Assembly (NCBI RefSeq): GCF_024362385.1 | Contig: NZ_CP101466.1 | Coordinates: forward strand, 248,001 to 312,000 | Source of the DNA: Arthrobacter sp. DNA4 | GTDB lineage: Bacteria; Actinomycetota; Actinomycetes; Actinomycetales; Micrococcaceae | Length of the DNA stretch: 64,000 nt | Direction: 5' to 3' | Notes under the pieces: generated by a model | Seen by the model: the letters and a program-made list of their open reading frames with translations, nothing else | Database searches by the model: none | Told to the model about the DNA's origin: nothing | Position numbers and translations under genes: made by a program | Shown: positions 27,311 to 35,271 of the stretch, piece by piece | Position numbering within the stretch: the stretch's first letter is position 1 | How the letters are laid out: each line of letters starts with the position of its first letter

Positions 27311-29166
27311 GCACCAGAATCACCGGCAACGCCACCCGGCGCGTTAAGGCAGCGCTCGCCGCCCTTGAAGCCGTGGACCGGCCCGAAATCTGGATCACGC
27401 TGCGCGGCGGGGATGATCTCCTGGCCGAGGCCGCATCAATCGACGCCGCAGTGGCCGCCGGCGCGGACCTCCCCCTCGCCGGGCTCCTGCTCGGCGTGAA
27501 AAACAATGCGGACGTGGCAGGCATCCCCACCACGGCGGCCTGCCCCGGCTTTGCGTACGTCCCGGACAAGGACGCCGAAGCCGTGGCCCGCCTCCGCTCC
27601 GCGGGTGCGCTGGTCCTGGGCGCCACCAACCTGGACCAGTTCGCCACCGGGCTGGTCGGCACCCGGAGCCCTTATGGCGCCGTCCGCGACTCGCGCCGCC
27701 CGGACCACATCTCCGGCGGGTCCAGTTCCGGGTCCGCCGTGGCCGTGGCACTGGGACTGGTGGACATCGCCATCGGGACTGACACGGCCGGTTCCGGGCG
27801 CGTCCCCGCCGGGCTGCAGGGCATTGTTGGGATCAAGGCCACGCTGGACGTCGTTTCCACGGCCGGCGTGGTTCCCGCCTGCCGGTCCTGGGACGCCATC
27901 ACCATCTTTGCCCGAACGCTGGTCACCGCCGAGCTCGCCATGGGTGCCATGGCCGGCAACTCCCGGGCCTGGCCCGCGGACGTCCGGCTGGCTGCACCAT
28001 CACGGCCGCGCGTGGCGTATCCGGCCACCCTGCCGGCCCTTCCGCCGGCATGGGCTGCCGAGTTTGGGCGGCAGGTCGACCGTCTCACGGCCTCCGGTGT
28101 GGAAATGGCCCCCATCGAATTCGACGACTTCCTCAAGGCTGCACGGCTGCTTTACGACGGCGGGCTGGTTGCCGAACGCCACGCCGCCGTGGGGAGCTTC
28201 CTTGAGGACTACGACGCCGGCACGGAAAGCCACGCTGGGATCGATCCCACGGTGGGCGGCATCATCCGGGCGGCCGGGACAGTGCCGGCGCACCAGTACG
28301 TGGCCGATACCGCCCGGCTGCAGGAACTGAAATCCAAGGCCATGGCCCGGCTCGAGGGCTTCGACGCACTGCTCATCCCCACCGCGCCGTTCCACCCCAC
28401 GCTTGCCGAGGTGGCAGCGGATCCGGTGGGCGTGAACTCCTTGATGGGCACCTACACCAACTTCTGCAACCTGTTTGACCTGTGTGCCGTGGCAGTCCCT
28501 GCCGGGGAGGTGGACGGCGCCCAGTTCGGGCTCACGGTGGTGGGCCGGACCTTCGATGACGCCGTGGCCGCGGACATCGCCCGCCGCATCGAAGCCACCC
28601 CCGCCCCGCCTGCGCTCTTTGCCGCCGCGGCGGTGCCGGGCGGCGCCGCCGGAGGCAACCGCAGGAGCTACCAGCCGTCGTCGTCCGTTCCCTGGCCGGT
28701 GGCCGCGGGGGCAACGGCCGTGCCGCTGGTGGTGGTCGGCGCGCACCGGAAGGGGCAGCCGCTGGCGCAGCAGCTGGAAGAACGAGGCGCGTTCTGGGAC
28801 GGCCCGGTCCGGACGGCTGCACGCTACCGGATGGTGTCGCTGGATACAGCGCCGCCCAAGCCGGGCGTCTACCGGTCCGACGACGGCGCCGAACTCGTGG
28901 GGGAACGGTGGCTGCTGTCCCCGGCCGCCCTGGGGACGTTCCTGGCGTCCCTCCCCGAACCCATGCTGCTCGGCTCCATCCAGCTCGCGGATGGGTCCAC
29001 CGCCGTCGGATTCGCCTGCGACGCCGTTGCCGCTGAACGCGGGGAGGACATCACCGCCTGGGGCGACTGGCTGGCCGACCGCAGTGTTGCACCGACGCCG
29101 CGGACGGTATGGCGGGACCTCGGCGAGGCTGCGCTCGCCGGGTTCAGCCGCGGCGAACGGGGATAG
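27307..29166 (+). CDS. atzF: Allophanate hydrolase
   Basis: Hydrolyses allophanate to ammonia and CO2, the last step of the carboxylase pathway. It has 619 aa. The amidase-signature domain has catalytic Lys65 (LLGVKNNADV) and the Gly/Ser stretch SGGSSSGS at residues 136-143, with NLDQFATGLVGTRSPYGAVR before it. The C-terminal domain (about residues 460-619) matches the AtzF extension (AGATAVPLVVVGAHRKGQPL, YRMVSLDTAPPKPG). It starts at ATG 27307, overlapping the carboxylase stop by 4 nt, and its 3' end overlaps the convergent hydrolase gene by 23 bp. Confidence 0.95.
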   Translation: MSTRITGNATRRVKAALAALEAVDRPEIWITLRGGDDLLAEAASIDAAVAAGADLPLAGLLLGVKNNADVAGIPTTAACPGFAYVPDKDAEAVARLRSAGALVLGATNLDQFATGLVGTRSPYGAVRDSRRPDHISGGSSSGSAVAVALGLVDIAIGTDTAGSGRVPAGLQGIVGIKATLDVVSTAGVVPACRSWDAITIFARTLVTAELAMGAMAGNSRAWPADVRLAAPSRPRVAYPATLPALPPAWAAEFGRQVDRLTASGVEMAPIEFDDFLKAARLLYDGGLVAERHAAVGSFLEDYDAGTESHAGIDPTVGGIIRAAGTVPAHQYVADTARLQELKSKAMARLEGFDALLIPTAPFHPTLAEVAADPVGVNSLMGTYTNFCNLFDLCAVAVPAGEVDGAQFGLTVVGRTFDDAVAADIARRIEATPAPPALFAAAAVPGGAAGGNRRSYQPSSSVPWPVAAGATAVPLVVVGAHRKGQPLAQQLEERGAFWDGPVRTAARYRMVSLDTAPPKPGVYRSDDGAELVGERWLLSPAALGTFLASLPEPMLLGSIQLADGSTAVGFACDAVAAERGEDITAWGDWLADRSVAPTPRTVWRDLGEAALAGFSRGERG

Positions 29167-30058
29167 CCTCAGGAGCGTCCGGGCGGGGGTTCCCGTCCGG
29201 ACCTTCATCCTTGAAGTACGCCGAGATGTCCTTCACCAGTTCCTTCACGGCCGCTGGAATGGAGCCGTGGAAGCACTTGGGGGACAGCTGGTAGGTGCTC
29301 CCCGGCACTGCTGCGTGGAGCCGTTCCGCCGTCACCCTGTAATAGCCGGGACTCTTTCCCCCCGCCATGAAGTGGGTTCCGGCGGGCAGCACGCTGAAGT
29401 CCCTGGCGTGGTCCTTTTCGTCGTACGCCGCCCTCAGCTCTCCCACGCCGCTGGGCATGACCTGCTGGAACATCCTGTTGACCTTGGTCCGCGACAACAC
29501 CGCCATCAGGCCGGTCAGGACCGGTTCGGGGATCCTTGCCATGGCTGAGCCCGGGCTGGTGGCCCTCTTCATGTGCGCCAGCGCGTGACCCACCCTGCCG
29601 TTGTTCACGGCGTCCTCGAATCCGTCCAGCCATGCGGTGTCGATGCTGCCGTCGATGTTCACCGCCGCGTCGTACACGGCGAGCTTGTCAGGGACGAACC
29701 CGGTCCCGGTGAACTCCTGGACGGCGTTCAGGGCCACCGATCCACCCAGGCTGTGGCCCAGGATATTCCGGGCTCCGGTGGCTTTGAGCACAGTCCGGAC
29801 ATCCTCGATTTCGGTGGCCATGGAGTAGTCCGCGGGCTGTCCGGACGAGTTGCCCCGGCCCCGCCGGTCGTACACGTCAACAGCCCAGCCGTCGCCCAGG
29901 CCGTTCGCCAGCGCAATTGAGAACGGCCGGTAAATCAGGGCCGTGAGGAACGCGCCACCGATCAGCAGTACCCGCTTTTCGCCGGGCGCATCCCCGGCGC
30001 CGTAGCTGTACAAAGCCAGCCTGCCGCCGTCGTGCGTTGGAAGTTCCCGTTCTTTCAC
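29144..30058 (-). CDS. Alpha/beta hydrolase, paralogue of 18703-19539
   Basis: A 304-aa alpha/beta hydrolase with nucleophile elbow GHSLGG and a late FHGS that probably holds the catalytic His. Blocks such as YDRRGRGNSS, LAVYDAAVNIDGS and the C-terminal amphipathic helix match the gene at 18703-19539, so the two bracket the TetR-carboxylase region. The start is GTG 30058 with TAGGAT (30065-30070) 6 nt upstream, indicating a leaderless message. The C-terminus overlaps the 3' end of atzF by 23 bp. Substrate unknown. Confidence 0.88.
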   Translation of the reverse strand: MKERELPTHDGGRLALYSYGAGDAPGEKRVLLIGGAFLTALIYRPFSIALANGLGDGWAVDVYDRRGRGNSSGQPADYSMATEIEDVRTVLKATGARNILGHSLGGSVALNAVQEFTGTGFVPDKLAVYDAAVNIDGSIDTAWLDGFEDAVNNGRVGHALAHMKRATSPGSAMARIPEPVLTGLMAVLSRTKVNRMFQQVMPSGVGELRAAYDEKDHARDFSVLPAGTHFMAGGKSPGYYRVTAERLHAAVPGSTYQLSPKCFHGSIPAAVKELVKDISAYFKDEGPDGNPRPDAPEAIPVRRG

Positions 30059-30132
30059 CCGCCCATCCTAGGGCGCAAGCCTGCGCAGGAGCTGAAAGTC
30101 GGGGCAGCCAATGCCCGGTAAACTTGATGATT

Positions 30133-31665
30133 GTGACTTCCCAAAACACCCCCGCGCCCAAGAATGCCCAAGAGCCCATCGACGCCAGCGAGCAGATGCG
30201 GATCCGCATGGAAAAGCGCGCCAAACTTCTTGAGCGCGGCACGGAGGCGTACCCCGTGGGAGTGGAACGCACGCACTCCCTCGCCGAAATCCGGGAAAAG
30301 TACGCCCACCTCGAGGCGGACGACACCACCGGCGACATCGTGGGCGTCACCGGCCGGGTGGTCTTTGTCCGCAACACCGGAAAGCTCTGCTTCGCCACCC
30401 TGCAGGAAGGCGGCACCGACGGCAAGGGAACGCGCCTGCAGGCCATGCTGAGCCTGGCCAACGTGGGCGAGGAAGCGCTTGCCGACTGGAAGGCCCTGGT
30501 TGACCTGGGCGACCACGTCTTCATCAAGGGCGAGGTCATCTCGTCCCGCCGCGGCGAACTGTCCATCATGGCCGAGTCCTGGTCCATGGCCTCCAAGGCA
30601 CTGCGCCCGCTGCCCGTCCTGCACGCGGAACTGAACGAGGAAACCCGCGTCCGCCAGCGCTACGTTGACCTGATGGTCCGGGACGAGGCCCGCGAGATGG
30701 TCTACACCCGAGCCGCCATCACCCGCTCCATCCGCGAAACGCTGTTCCGGCACCGCTACGTGGAAGTGGAAACGCCCATCCTGAACCTGGTCCACGGCGG
30801 CGCCCTGGCGCGTCCGTTCGAGACCCACATGAACGCCTTCGACCAGAAGATGACCCTCCGCATCGCCACCGAGCTGTACCTCAAGCGCGCCGTGGTGGGC
30901 GGGATCGACCGCGTCTACGACATGGGCCGCGTGTTCCGCAACGAGGGCGTCGACTCCACGCACAGCCCGGAATTCACCACCCTTGAGTGCTACGAGGCCT
31001 GGGCGGACCAGTTCGTCATGGCCGAGCGGATCAAGGAAATCATCCTCGACGCCGCGGACGCCGTGGGTGCCGGACGCGTCCTGCAGACCGAGGCGGGGGA
31101 GATCAACCTCGACGGCGAGTGGACCTGGCTGGCCGTCTACCCCGGACTTTCCGACGCCGTTGGGCAGGAGATCACGCCGGACACTTCCGCTGAGGTGCTT
31201 CGGGAAATCGCAGCCAAGCACGAGGTCAAGGTTGACCCCAAGTGGGACGCCGAGAAGCTGGCAGTGGAGCTCTTCGGTGAAATCGTGGAGCCCACCCTCC
31301 TGAACCCCACCTTCGTCTACGACTACCCGCCGTCCGCGCAGCCGCTGGCCCGCCCGCACCGCGAGGACGGCCGTCTGATCGAGGCCTGGGACCTGATCAT
31401 CGGCGGCATGGAGCGCGGCACCGCCTTCTCTGAACTGATCGACCCCGTCATCCAGCGCGAACGGCTCACCGAACAGTCCCTGCACGCGGCTGCCGGCGAC
31501 GTCGAGGCAATGCAGCTTGACGAGGACTTCCTGCGTGCCCTGGAATATGGCGCTCCTCCCATGGGCGGCATTGGCCTGGGCATCGACCGGCTGGTGATGC
31601 TCTTCACCGGAGCCGGCATCCGCGAAACCATCCTGTTCCCCCTGCTGAAGCCCGAAGGGCACTGA
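30133..31665 (+). CDS. lysS: Lysyl-tRNA synthetase, class II
   Basis: Charges tRNA-Lys. The protein is about 510 aa with the N-terminal OB-fold anticodon-binding domain (VGVTGRVVFVRNTGKLCFAT) and the class II catalytic core. Motif 1 is around FRHRYVEVETPIL, motif 2 is FRNEGVDSTHSPEFTTLECY, and motif 3 is GIGLGIDRLVMLF. GTG 30133 is favoured because TAAACT (30119-30124) lies 8 nt upstream, giving a near-leaderless transcript. ATG 30127 is the alternative; the open frame further upstream overlaps the divergent hydrolase promoter. A tRNA-Lys(TTT) lies at 62.65 kb. Confidence 0.96.
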   Translation: MTSQNTPAPKNAQEPIDASEQMRIRMEKRAKLLERGTEAYPVGVERTHSLAEIREKYAHLEADDTTGDIVGVTGRVVFVRNTGKLCFATLQEGGTDGKGTRLQAMLSLANVGEEALADWKALVDLGDHVFIKGEVISSRRGELSIMAESWSMASKALRPLPVLHAELNEETRVRQRYVDLMVRDEAREMVYTRAAITRSIRETLFRHRYVEVETPILNLVHGGALARPFETHMNAFDQKMTLRIATELYLKRAVVGGIDRVYDMGRVFRNEGVDSTHSPEFTTLECYEAWADQFVMAERIKEIILDAADAVGAGRVLQTEAGEINLDGEWTWLAVYPGLSDAVGQEITPDTSAEVLREIAAKHEVKVDPKWDAEKLAVELFGEIVEPTLLNPTFVYDYPPSAQPLARPHREDGRLIEAWDLIIGGMERGTAFSELIDPVIQRERLTEQSLHAAAGDVEAMQLDEDFLRALEYGAPPMGGIGLGIDRLVMLFTGAGIRETILFPLLKPEGH

Positions 31666-31667
31666 TC

Positions 31668-31844
31668 ATGGAATACGTTGCAGTGATTCTTCCCTCCCTC
31701 GTGGTGGGACTGCTGTTCTGGTTCGCCATGAAGGCGATTTTTAACGCCGACAAGGCCGAGCGGCAGGCGGAAGCCCGCGCCCAGGCCGAAGCGGACGGCC
31801 TCCCGGTTCAGCCTACGGACCGTCCGGGTTCGGAATCCAAATAG
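31668..31844 (+). CDS. Small membrane protein (58 aa)
   Basis: A 58-codon gene immediately follows lysS, with ATG 31668 two bases after the stop. The N-terminal part forms one membrane helix (VAVILPSLVVGLLFWFAMKA). It continues into a charged Ala/Glu/Arg helix (DKAERQAEARAQAEADG) and a polar tail. Composition, codon use and position suggest a real, co-transcribed gene. Function is unknown. Confidence 0.75.
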   Translation: MEYVAVILPSLVVGLLFWFAMKAIFNADKAERQAEARAQAEADGLPVQPTDRPGSESK

Positions 31845-31892
31845 ATAAACCCCCTACTTTCCGGTTTTATCCCCAAGGAACCATTAGGCGCT

Positions 31893-31922
31893 TTGACGCG
31901 TTGCCAAGATAAGAGTCATACT
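31893..31922 (+). promoter_or_regulatory. Candidate lsr2 promoter
   Basis: TTGACG (31893-31898) and CATACT (31917-31922) are separated by 18 nt in an AT-rich stretch (31850-31970) that stands out from the surrounding high-GC DNA. The predicted start of transcription is about 50 nt before the lsr2 ATG. Lsr2 binds AT-rich DNA, so self-regulation here is plausible. Confidence 0.55.
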
Positions 31923-31982
31923 TTTTTGGGAAACATCCTGCTTTTCTGAAAACCGAACTTTCCAGCAAGAGGAAGACCTTTA

Positions 31983-32315
31983 ATGGCACAGAAAGTAAAC
32001 ATCATCCTCGTTGATGATTTGGATGGGGGATCCGCAGACGAGAATGTGAAGTTTGGCCTCGACGGGGCCAGCTACGAGATTGACCTGTCGGCAGCCAATG
32101 CCGCTGAACTCCGGTCTTCATTGGAGAGGTTCATCAACGCTGCACGCAAGGCTTCCGGTGGAAGCCGGGCGCAGCGGACCAAGGCGCCAACAGGGGGCCG
32201 CAGCCACGATTCGGCGCAAATCCGGCAATGGGCGCGGGATAACGGGTACACCGTTAACAGCCGCGGCCGAATTCAGGCCGAAATCCAGGAAGCCTACCAG
32301 AAGGCAAATTCCTAG
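31983..32315 (+). CDS. lsr2: Lsr2 family nucleoid-associated protein
   Basis: A histone-like DNA-bridging protein of 110 aa that silences AT-rich and foreign DNA. The N-terminal oligomerisation domain starts MAQKVNIILVDDLDGGSADE and the C-terminal DNA-binding domain has the AT-hook-like SRGRI motif preceded by IRQWARDNGYTVN. ATG 31983 has AGAGGAAG upstream. A strong terminator follows. The gene lies between lysS and clpC, the usual actinobacterial order. Confidence 0.96.
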   Translation: MAQKVNIILVDDLDGGSADENVKFGLDGASYEIDLSAANAAELRSSLERFINAARKASGGSRAQRTKAPTGGRSHDSAQIRQWARDNGYTVNSRGRIQAEIQEAYQKANS

Positions 32316-32337
32316 CACCGCCTTTAGCTCCACCGAG

Positions 32338-32373
32338 ACCCCGCTTACCGCCGACAGGCGGGGCGGGGTTTTT
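32338..32373 (+). terminator. Rho-independent terminator of lsr2
   Basis: Stacked stems ACCCCGC/GCGGGGT and CCGCC/GGCGG close on a GACA loop and are followed by TTTTT. It begins 23 nt after the lsr2 stop. Confidence 0.85.
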
Positions 32374-32582
32374 CAATTTGCCGATATTGCTGCTACTGGC
32401 GGTGTCTGCCGTTGCCCATTTGACTCAATTGGGACGATGCCGCGGCCTCTTGGCAGCTGGCCGGATTGAAGGGTTTTGCCGGGTCCCTTCCGGGCGCCAG
32501 GGCCGGCTGCTCCCCCGCCTTCCCCGTCCAGAGCGCCGCGCTGCGGCTGCCCGCAACGTTATTCCCGCAAGGGGCACGGTTT

Positions 32583-32615
32583 CCCCTGTGGCGAACACGC
32601 TCCACAACTCAGGGG
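32583..32615 (+). promoter_or_regulatory. Palindrome upstream of clpC, candidate operator
   Basis: Inner arms TGTGG (32587-32591) and CCACA (32602-32606) with a 10-nt spacer sit inside outer arms CCCCTG (32583-32588) and CAGGGG (32610-32615). The site is about 45-75 nt before the clpC start, near a TAGCAT -10-like hexamer (32623-32628). It does not match the CGC-N5-GCG ClgR pattern by eye. The rest of the 345-bp gap 32316-32660 holds the lsr2 terminator and nothing else I can name. Confidence 0.45.
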
Positions 32616-32660
32616 CGGCCACGTAGCATCAAAGTACGTCGTAGCTAGGAGTGTGGCGAA

Positions 32661-35153
32661 ATGTTTGAGCGATTTACGGACCGTGCCCGTCGCGTAGTTG
32701 TGCTTGCCCAAGAAGAGGCACGCATGCTGAACCACAATTACATCGGTACCGAACACATCCTCTTGGGTCTGATCCATGAGGGTGAGGGCGTTGCCGCCAA
32801 AGCTCTTGAGTCTTTGAGCATTTCGCTCGACGGCGTTCGCGAGCAGGTGCAGGAGATCATCGGACAGGGCCAGCAGGCCCCCTCCGGCCACATCCCCTTC
32901 ACCCCCCGTGCCAAGAAGGTACTGGAGCTCTCGCTGCGCGAAGCCCTCCAGCTGGGCCACAACTACATCGGCACGGAGCACATCCTGCTCGGCCTGATCC
33001 GTGAAGGTGAAGGCGTTGCCGCCCAGGTTCTGGTCAAGCTCGGCGCCGACCTCAACCGGGTCCGCCAGCAGGTCATCCAGCTCCTCTCCGGCTACCAGGG
33101 CAAGGAAACCACCGGCGCAGGCGTCGGCGGCGGACAGCCTGAGGGCGCCCCTGCCGGGTCCGTGGTCCTGGACCAGTTCGGCCGCAACCTGACCCAGGCT
33201 GCGCGCGAGAACAAGCTGGACCCGGTCATCGGGCGCGAGCAGGAAATGGAACGCGTCATGCAGGTCCTTTCCCGCCGCACCAAGAACAACCCGGTCCTCA
33301 TCGGCGAGCCCGGTGTCGGCAAGACCGCCGTCGTCGAGGGCCTGGCCCAGGCGATCGTGCGCGGCGACGTCCCGGAGACCATCCGCGACAAGCAGCTGTA
33401 CACCCTGGACCTCGGCTCCCTGGTGGCAGGCTCCCGCTACCGCGGTGACTTCGAAGAGCGCCTGAAGAAGGTCCTCAAGGAGATCCGCACCCGCGGCGAC
33501 ATCATCCTGTTCATCGACGAGATCCACACCCTGGTGGGTGCCGGTGCCGCCGAAGGCGCCATTGACGCAGCCTCGATCCTGAAGCCCATGCTGGCCCGCG
33601 GCGAGCTGCAGACCATCGGTGCCACCACGCTGGATGAGTACCGCAAGCACATCGAGAAGGACGCCGCGCTGGAGCGCCGCTTCCAGCCGATCCAGGTCAA
33701 GGAACCCTCCGTGGCGCACGCCATCGAGATCCTCAAGGGCCTGCGCGACCGGTACGAGGCACACCACCGCGTCACCATCACCGACGGCGCCCTGGCCTCC
33801 GCTGCCAGCCTGGCCGAGCGCTACATCTCGGACCGCTTCCTGCCGGACAAGGCGATCGACCTGATCGACGAAGCCGGTGCACGCCTGCGCATCCGCCGCA
33901 TGACCGCTCCGCCGGAGCTCAAGGCCATGGACGAGCGCATCGCCAAGCTGAAGATGGAGAAGGAATCCGCCATCGACGCCCAGGACTTCGAAGGTGCAGC
34001 TTCGCTCCGCGACAAGGAGCAGAAGATGATCTCCGAGCGGGCCGAGAAGGAGCGCCACTGGAAGTCCGGCGGCATGGACGACATCTCCGAGGTGGATGAG
34101 GATCTCATCGCTGAGGTGCTGGCCAACTCCACCGGCATCCCCGTCTTCAAGCTGACCGAGGAAGAATCCTCGCGCCTGCTCAAGATGGAAGAGGAACTGC
34201 ACAAGCGTGTGGTGGGCCAGGACGAGGCCATCAAGGCACTGTCCCAGGCCATCCGCCGCACCCGTGCAGGACTCAAGGACCCCAAGCGTCCCGGTGGCTC
34301 ATTCATCTTCGCCGGCCCCACCGGCGTCGGCAAGACCGAGCTCGCCAAGGCACTCGCGGAGTTCCTGTTCGGTGAAGAGGACGCCCTCATCACCCTGGAC
34401 ATGTCCGAGTACTCCGAGAAGCACACCGTTTCGCGGCTCTTCGGTGCCCCTCCGGGCTACGTGGGCTACGAAGAGGGTGGCCAGCTGACCGAGAAGGTCC
34501 GCCGCCGTCCGTTCTCCGTGGTGCTGTTCGACGAAGTGGAAAAGGCCCACGCGGACCTCTTCAACTCGCTGCTGCAGATCCTGGAAGACGGCCGCCTGAC
34601 CGACTCCCAGGGCCGAGTGGTGGACTTCAAGAACACAGTGATCATCATGACCACCAACCTGGGTACCCGGGACATCTCCAAGAGCGTTGCCACCGGCTTC
34701 CAGTCCGGCACCGACACGCAGACCGGCTACAACCGCATGCGTGCACGTGTCACGGAGGAACTGAAGCAGCACTTCCGCCCCGAGTTCCTGAACCGTGTTG
34801 ACGACGTCGTGGTGTTCCCGCAGCTCACCCAGGACGAGATCATCGAGATCGTGGACCTGTTCGTGACCCGCCTGGAGAAGCGCCTCAAGGACAAGGACAT
34901 GGGCATCGAGCTCACCAAGGCCGCCAAGGTGCTCCTGGCAACGCGCGGCTATGATCCCGCCATGGGGGCCCGGCCGCTGCGCCGCACCATCCAGCGCGAG
35001 ATCGAGGACCAGCTCTCCGAGAAGATCCTCTTCGGCGAGATCCACCCCGGCGACATCGTCGTGGTGGATGTCGAAGGCGAAGGCGACGACGCGAAGTTCA
35101 CCTTCGCCGGCAACGCCAAGCCGCGCATCCCGGAAATCGCCCCGAGCGTCTAG
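32661..35153 (+). CDS. clpC: ATP-dependent Clp protease ATP-binding subunit ClpC
   Basis: Hsp100 unfoldase of 830 aa that feeds substrates to ClpP. Two N-terminal Clp repeats begin [20 protein letters not shown]. The first AAA+ module has Walker A GEPGVGKT at residues 215-222, the UVR-like middle helix contains [18 protein letters not shown], and the second AAA+ module has GPTGVGKT at residues 552-559. The C-terminus is short and acidic. ATG 32661 has AGGAG 8 nt upstream. The gene is monocistronic, between the lsr2 terminator and its own strong terminator. Confidence 0.97.
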   Translation: MFERFTDRARRVVVLAQEEARMLNHNYIGTEHILLGLIHEGEGVAAKALESLSISLDGVREQVQEIIGQGQQAPSGHIPFTPRAKKVLELSLREALQLGHNYIGTEHILLGLIREGEGVAAQVLVKLGADLNRVRQQVIQLLSGYQGKETTGAGVGGGQPEGAPAGSVVLDQFGRNLTQAARENKLDPVIGREQEMERVMQVLSRRTKNNPVLIGEPGVGKTAVVEGLAQAIVRGDVPETIRDKQLYTLDLGSLVAGSRYRGDFEERLKKVLKEIRTRGDIILFIDEIHTLVGAGAAEGAIDAASILKPMLARGELQTIGATTLDEYRKHIEKDAALERRFQPIQVKEPSVAHAIEILKGLRDRYEAHHRVTITDGALASAASLAERYISDRFLPDKAIDLIDEAGARLRIRRMTAPPELKAMDERIAKLKMEKESAIDAQDFEGAASLRDKEQKMISERAEKERHWKSGGMDDISEVDEDLIAEVLANSTGIPVFKLTEEESSRLLKMEEELHKRVVGQDEAIKALSQAIRRTRAGLKDPKRPGGSFIFAGPTGVGKTELAKALAEFLFGEEDALITLDMSEYSEKHTVSRLFGAPPGYVGYEEGGQLTEKVRRRPFSVVLFDEVEKAHADLFNSLLQILEDGRLTDSQGRVVDFKNTVIIMTTNLGTRDISKSVATGFQSGTDTQTGYNRMRARVTEELKQHFRPEFLNRVDDVVVFPQLTQDEIIEIVDLFVTRLEKRLKDKDMGIELTKAAKVLLATRGYDPAMGARPLRRTIQREIEDQLSEKILFGEIHPGDIVVVDVEGEGDDAKFTFAGNAKPRIPEIAPSV

Positions 35154-35164
35154 GCGCCATAGCC

Positions 35165-35206
35165 AAAGCCCCGCCACTCCGCAAGGAGCGGCGGGGCTTT
35201 CGTTTT
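35165..35206 (+). terminator. Rho-independent terminator of clpC
   Basis: Long hairpin AAAGCCCCGCC-a-CTCC / GGAG-c-GGCGGGGCTTT with loop GCAA, followed by CGTTTT. It starts 12 nt after the clpC stop. Confidence 0.9.
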
Positions 35207-35232
35207 GCCGTCTGTACCCGTCAGTGGTCTGG

Positions 35233-35256
35233 GGTTTGTGACGGCGGCCACAAACC
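35233..35256 (+). promoter_or_regulatory. Palindromic operator candidate before the S9 peptidase gene
   Basis: Perfect arms GGTTTGTG (35233-35240) and CACAAACC (35249-35256) flank an 8-nt spacer. If transcription starts near the ATG at 35272, the site would cover the -35 to -15 region. That is where repressors of the LacI, TetR or GntR type bind. No linked regulator is present. Confidence 0.5.
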
Positions 35257-35271
35257 GTGTTGAATCGGGGC

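Noticed and set aside
30055..31662. 535-codon open frame opposite lysS
   Set aside because: Shadow of lysS with no domain; high-GC codon bias leaves the antisense frame open.
32559..34202. 547-codon open frame opposite clpC
   Set aside because: Shadow of clpC for the same reason.
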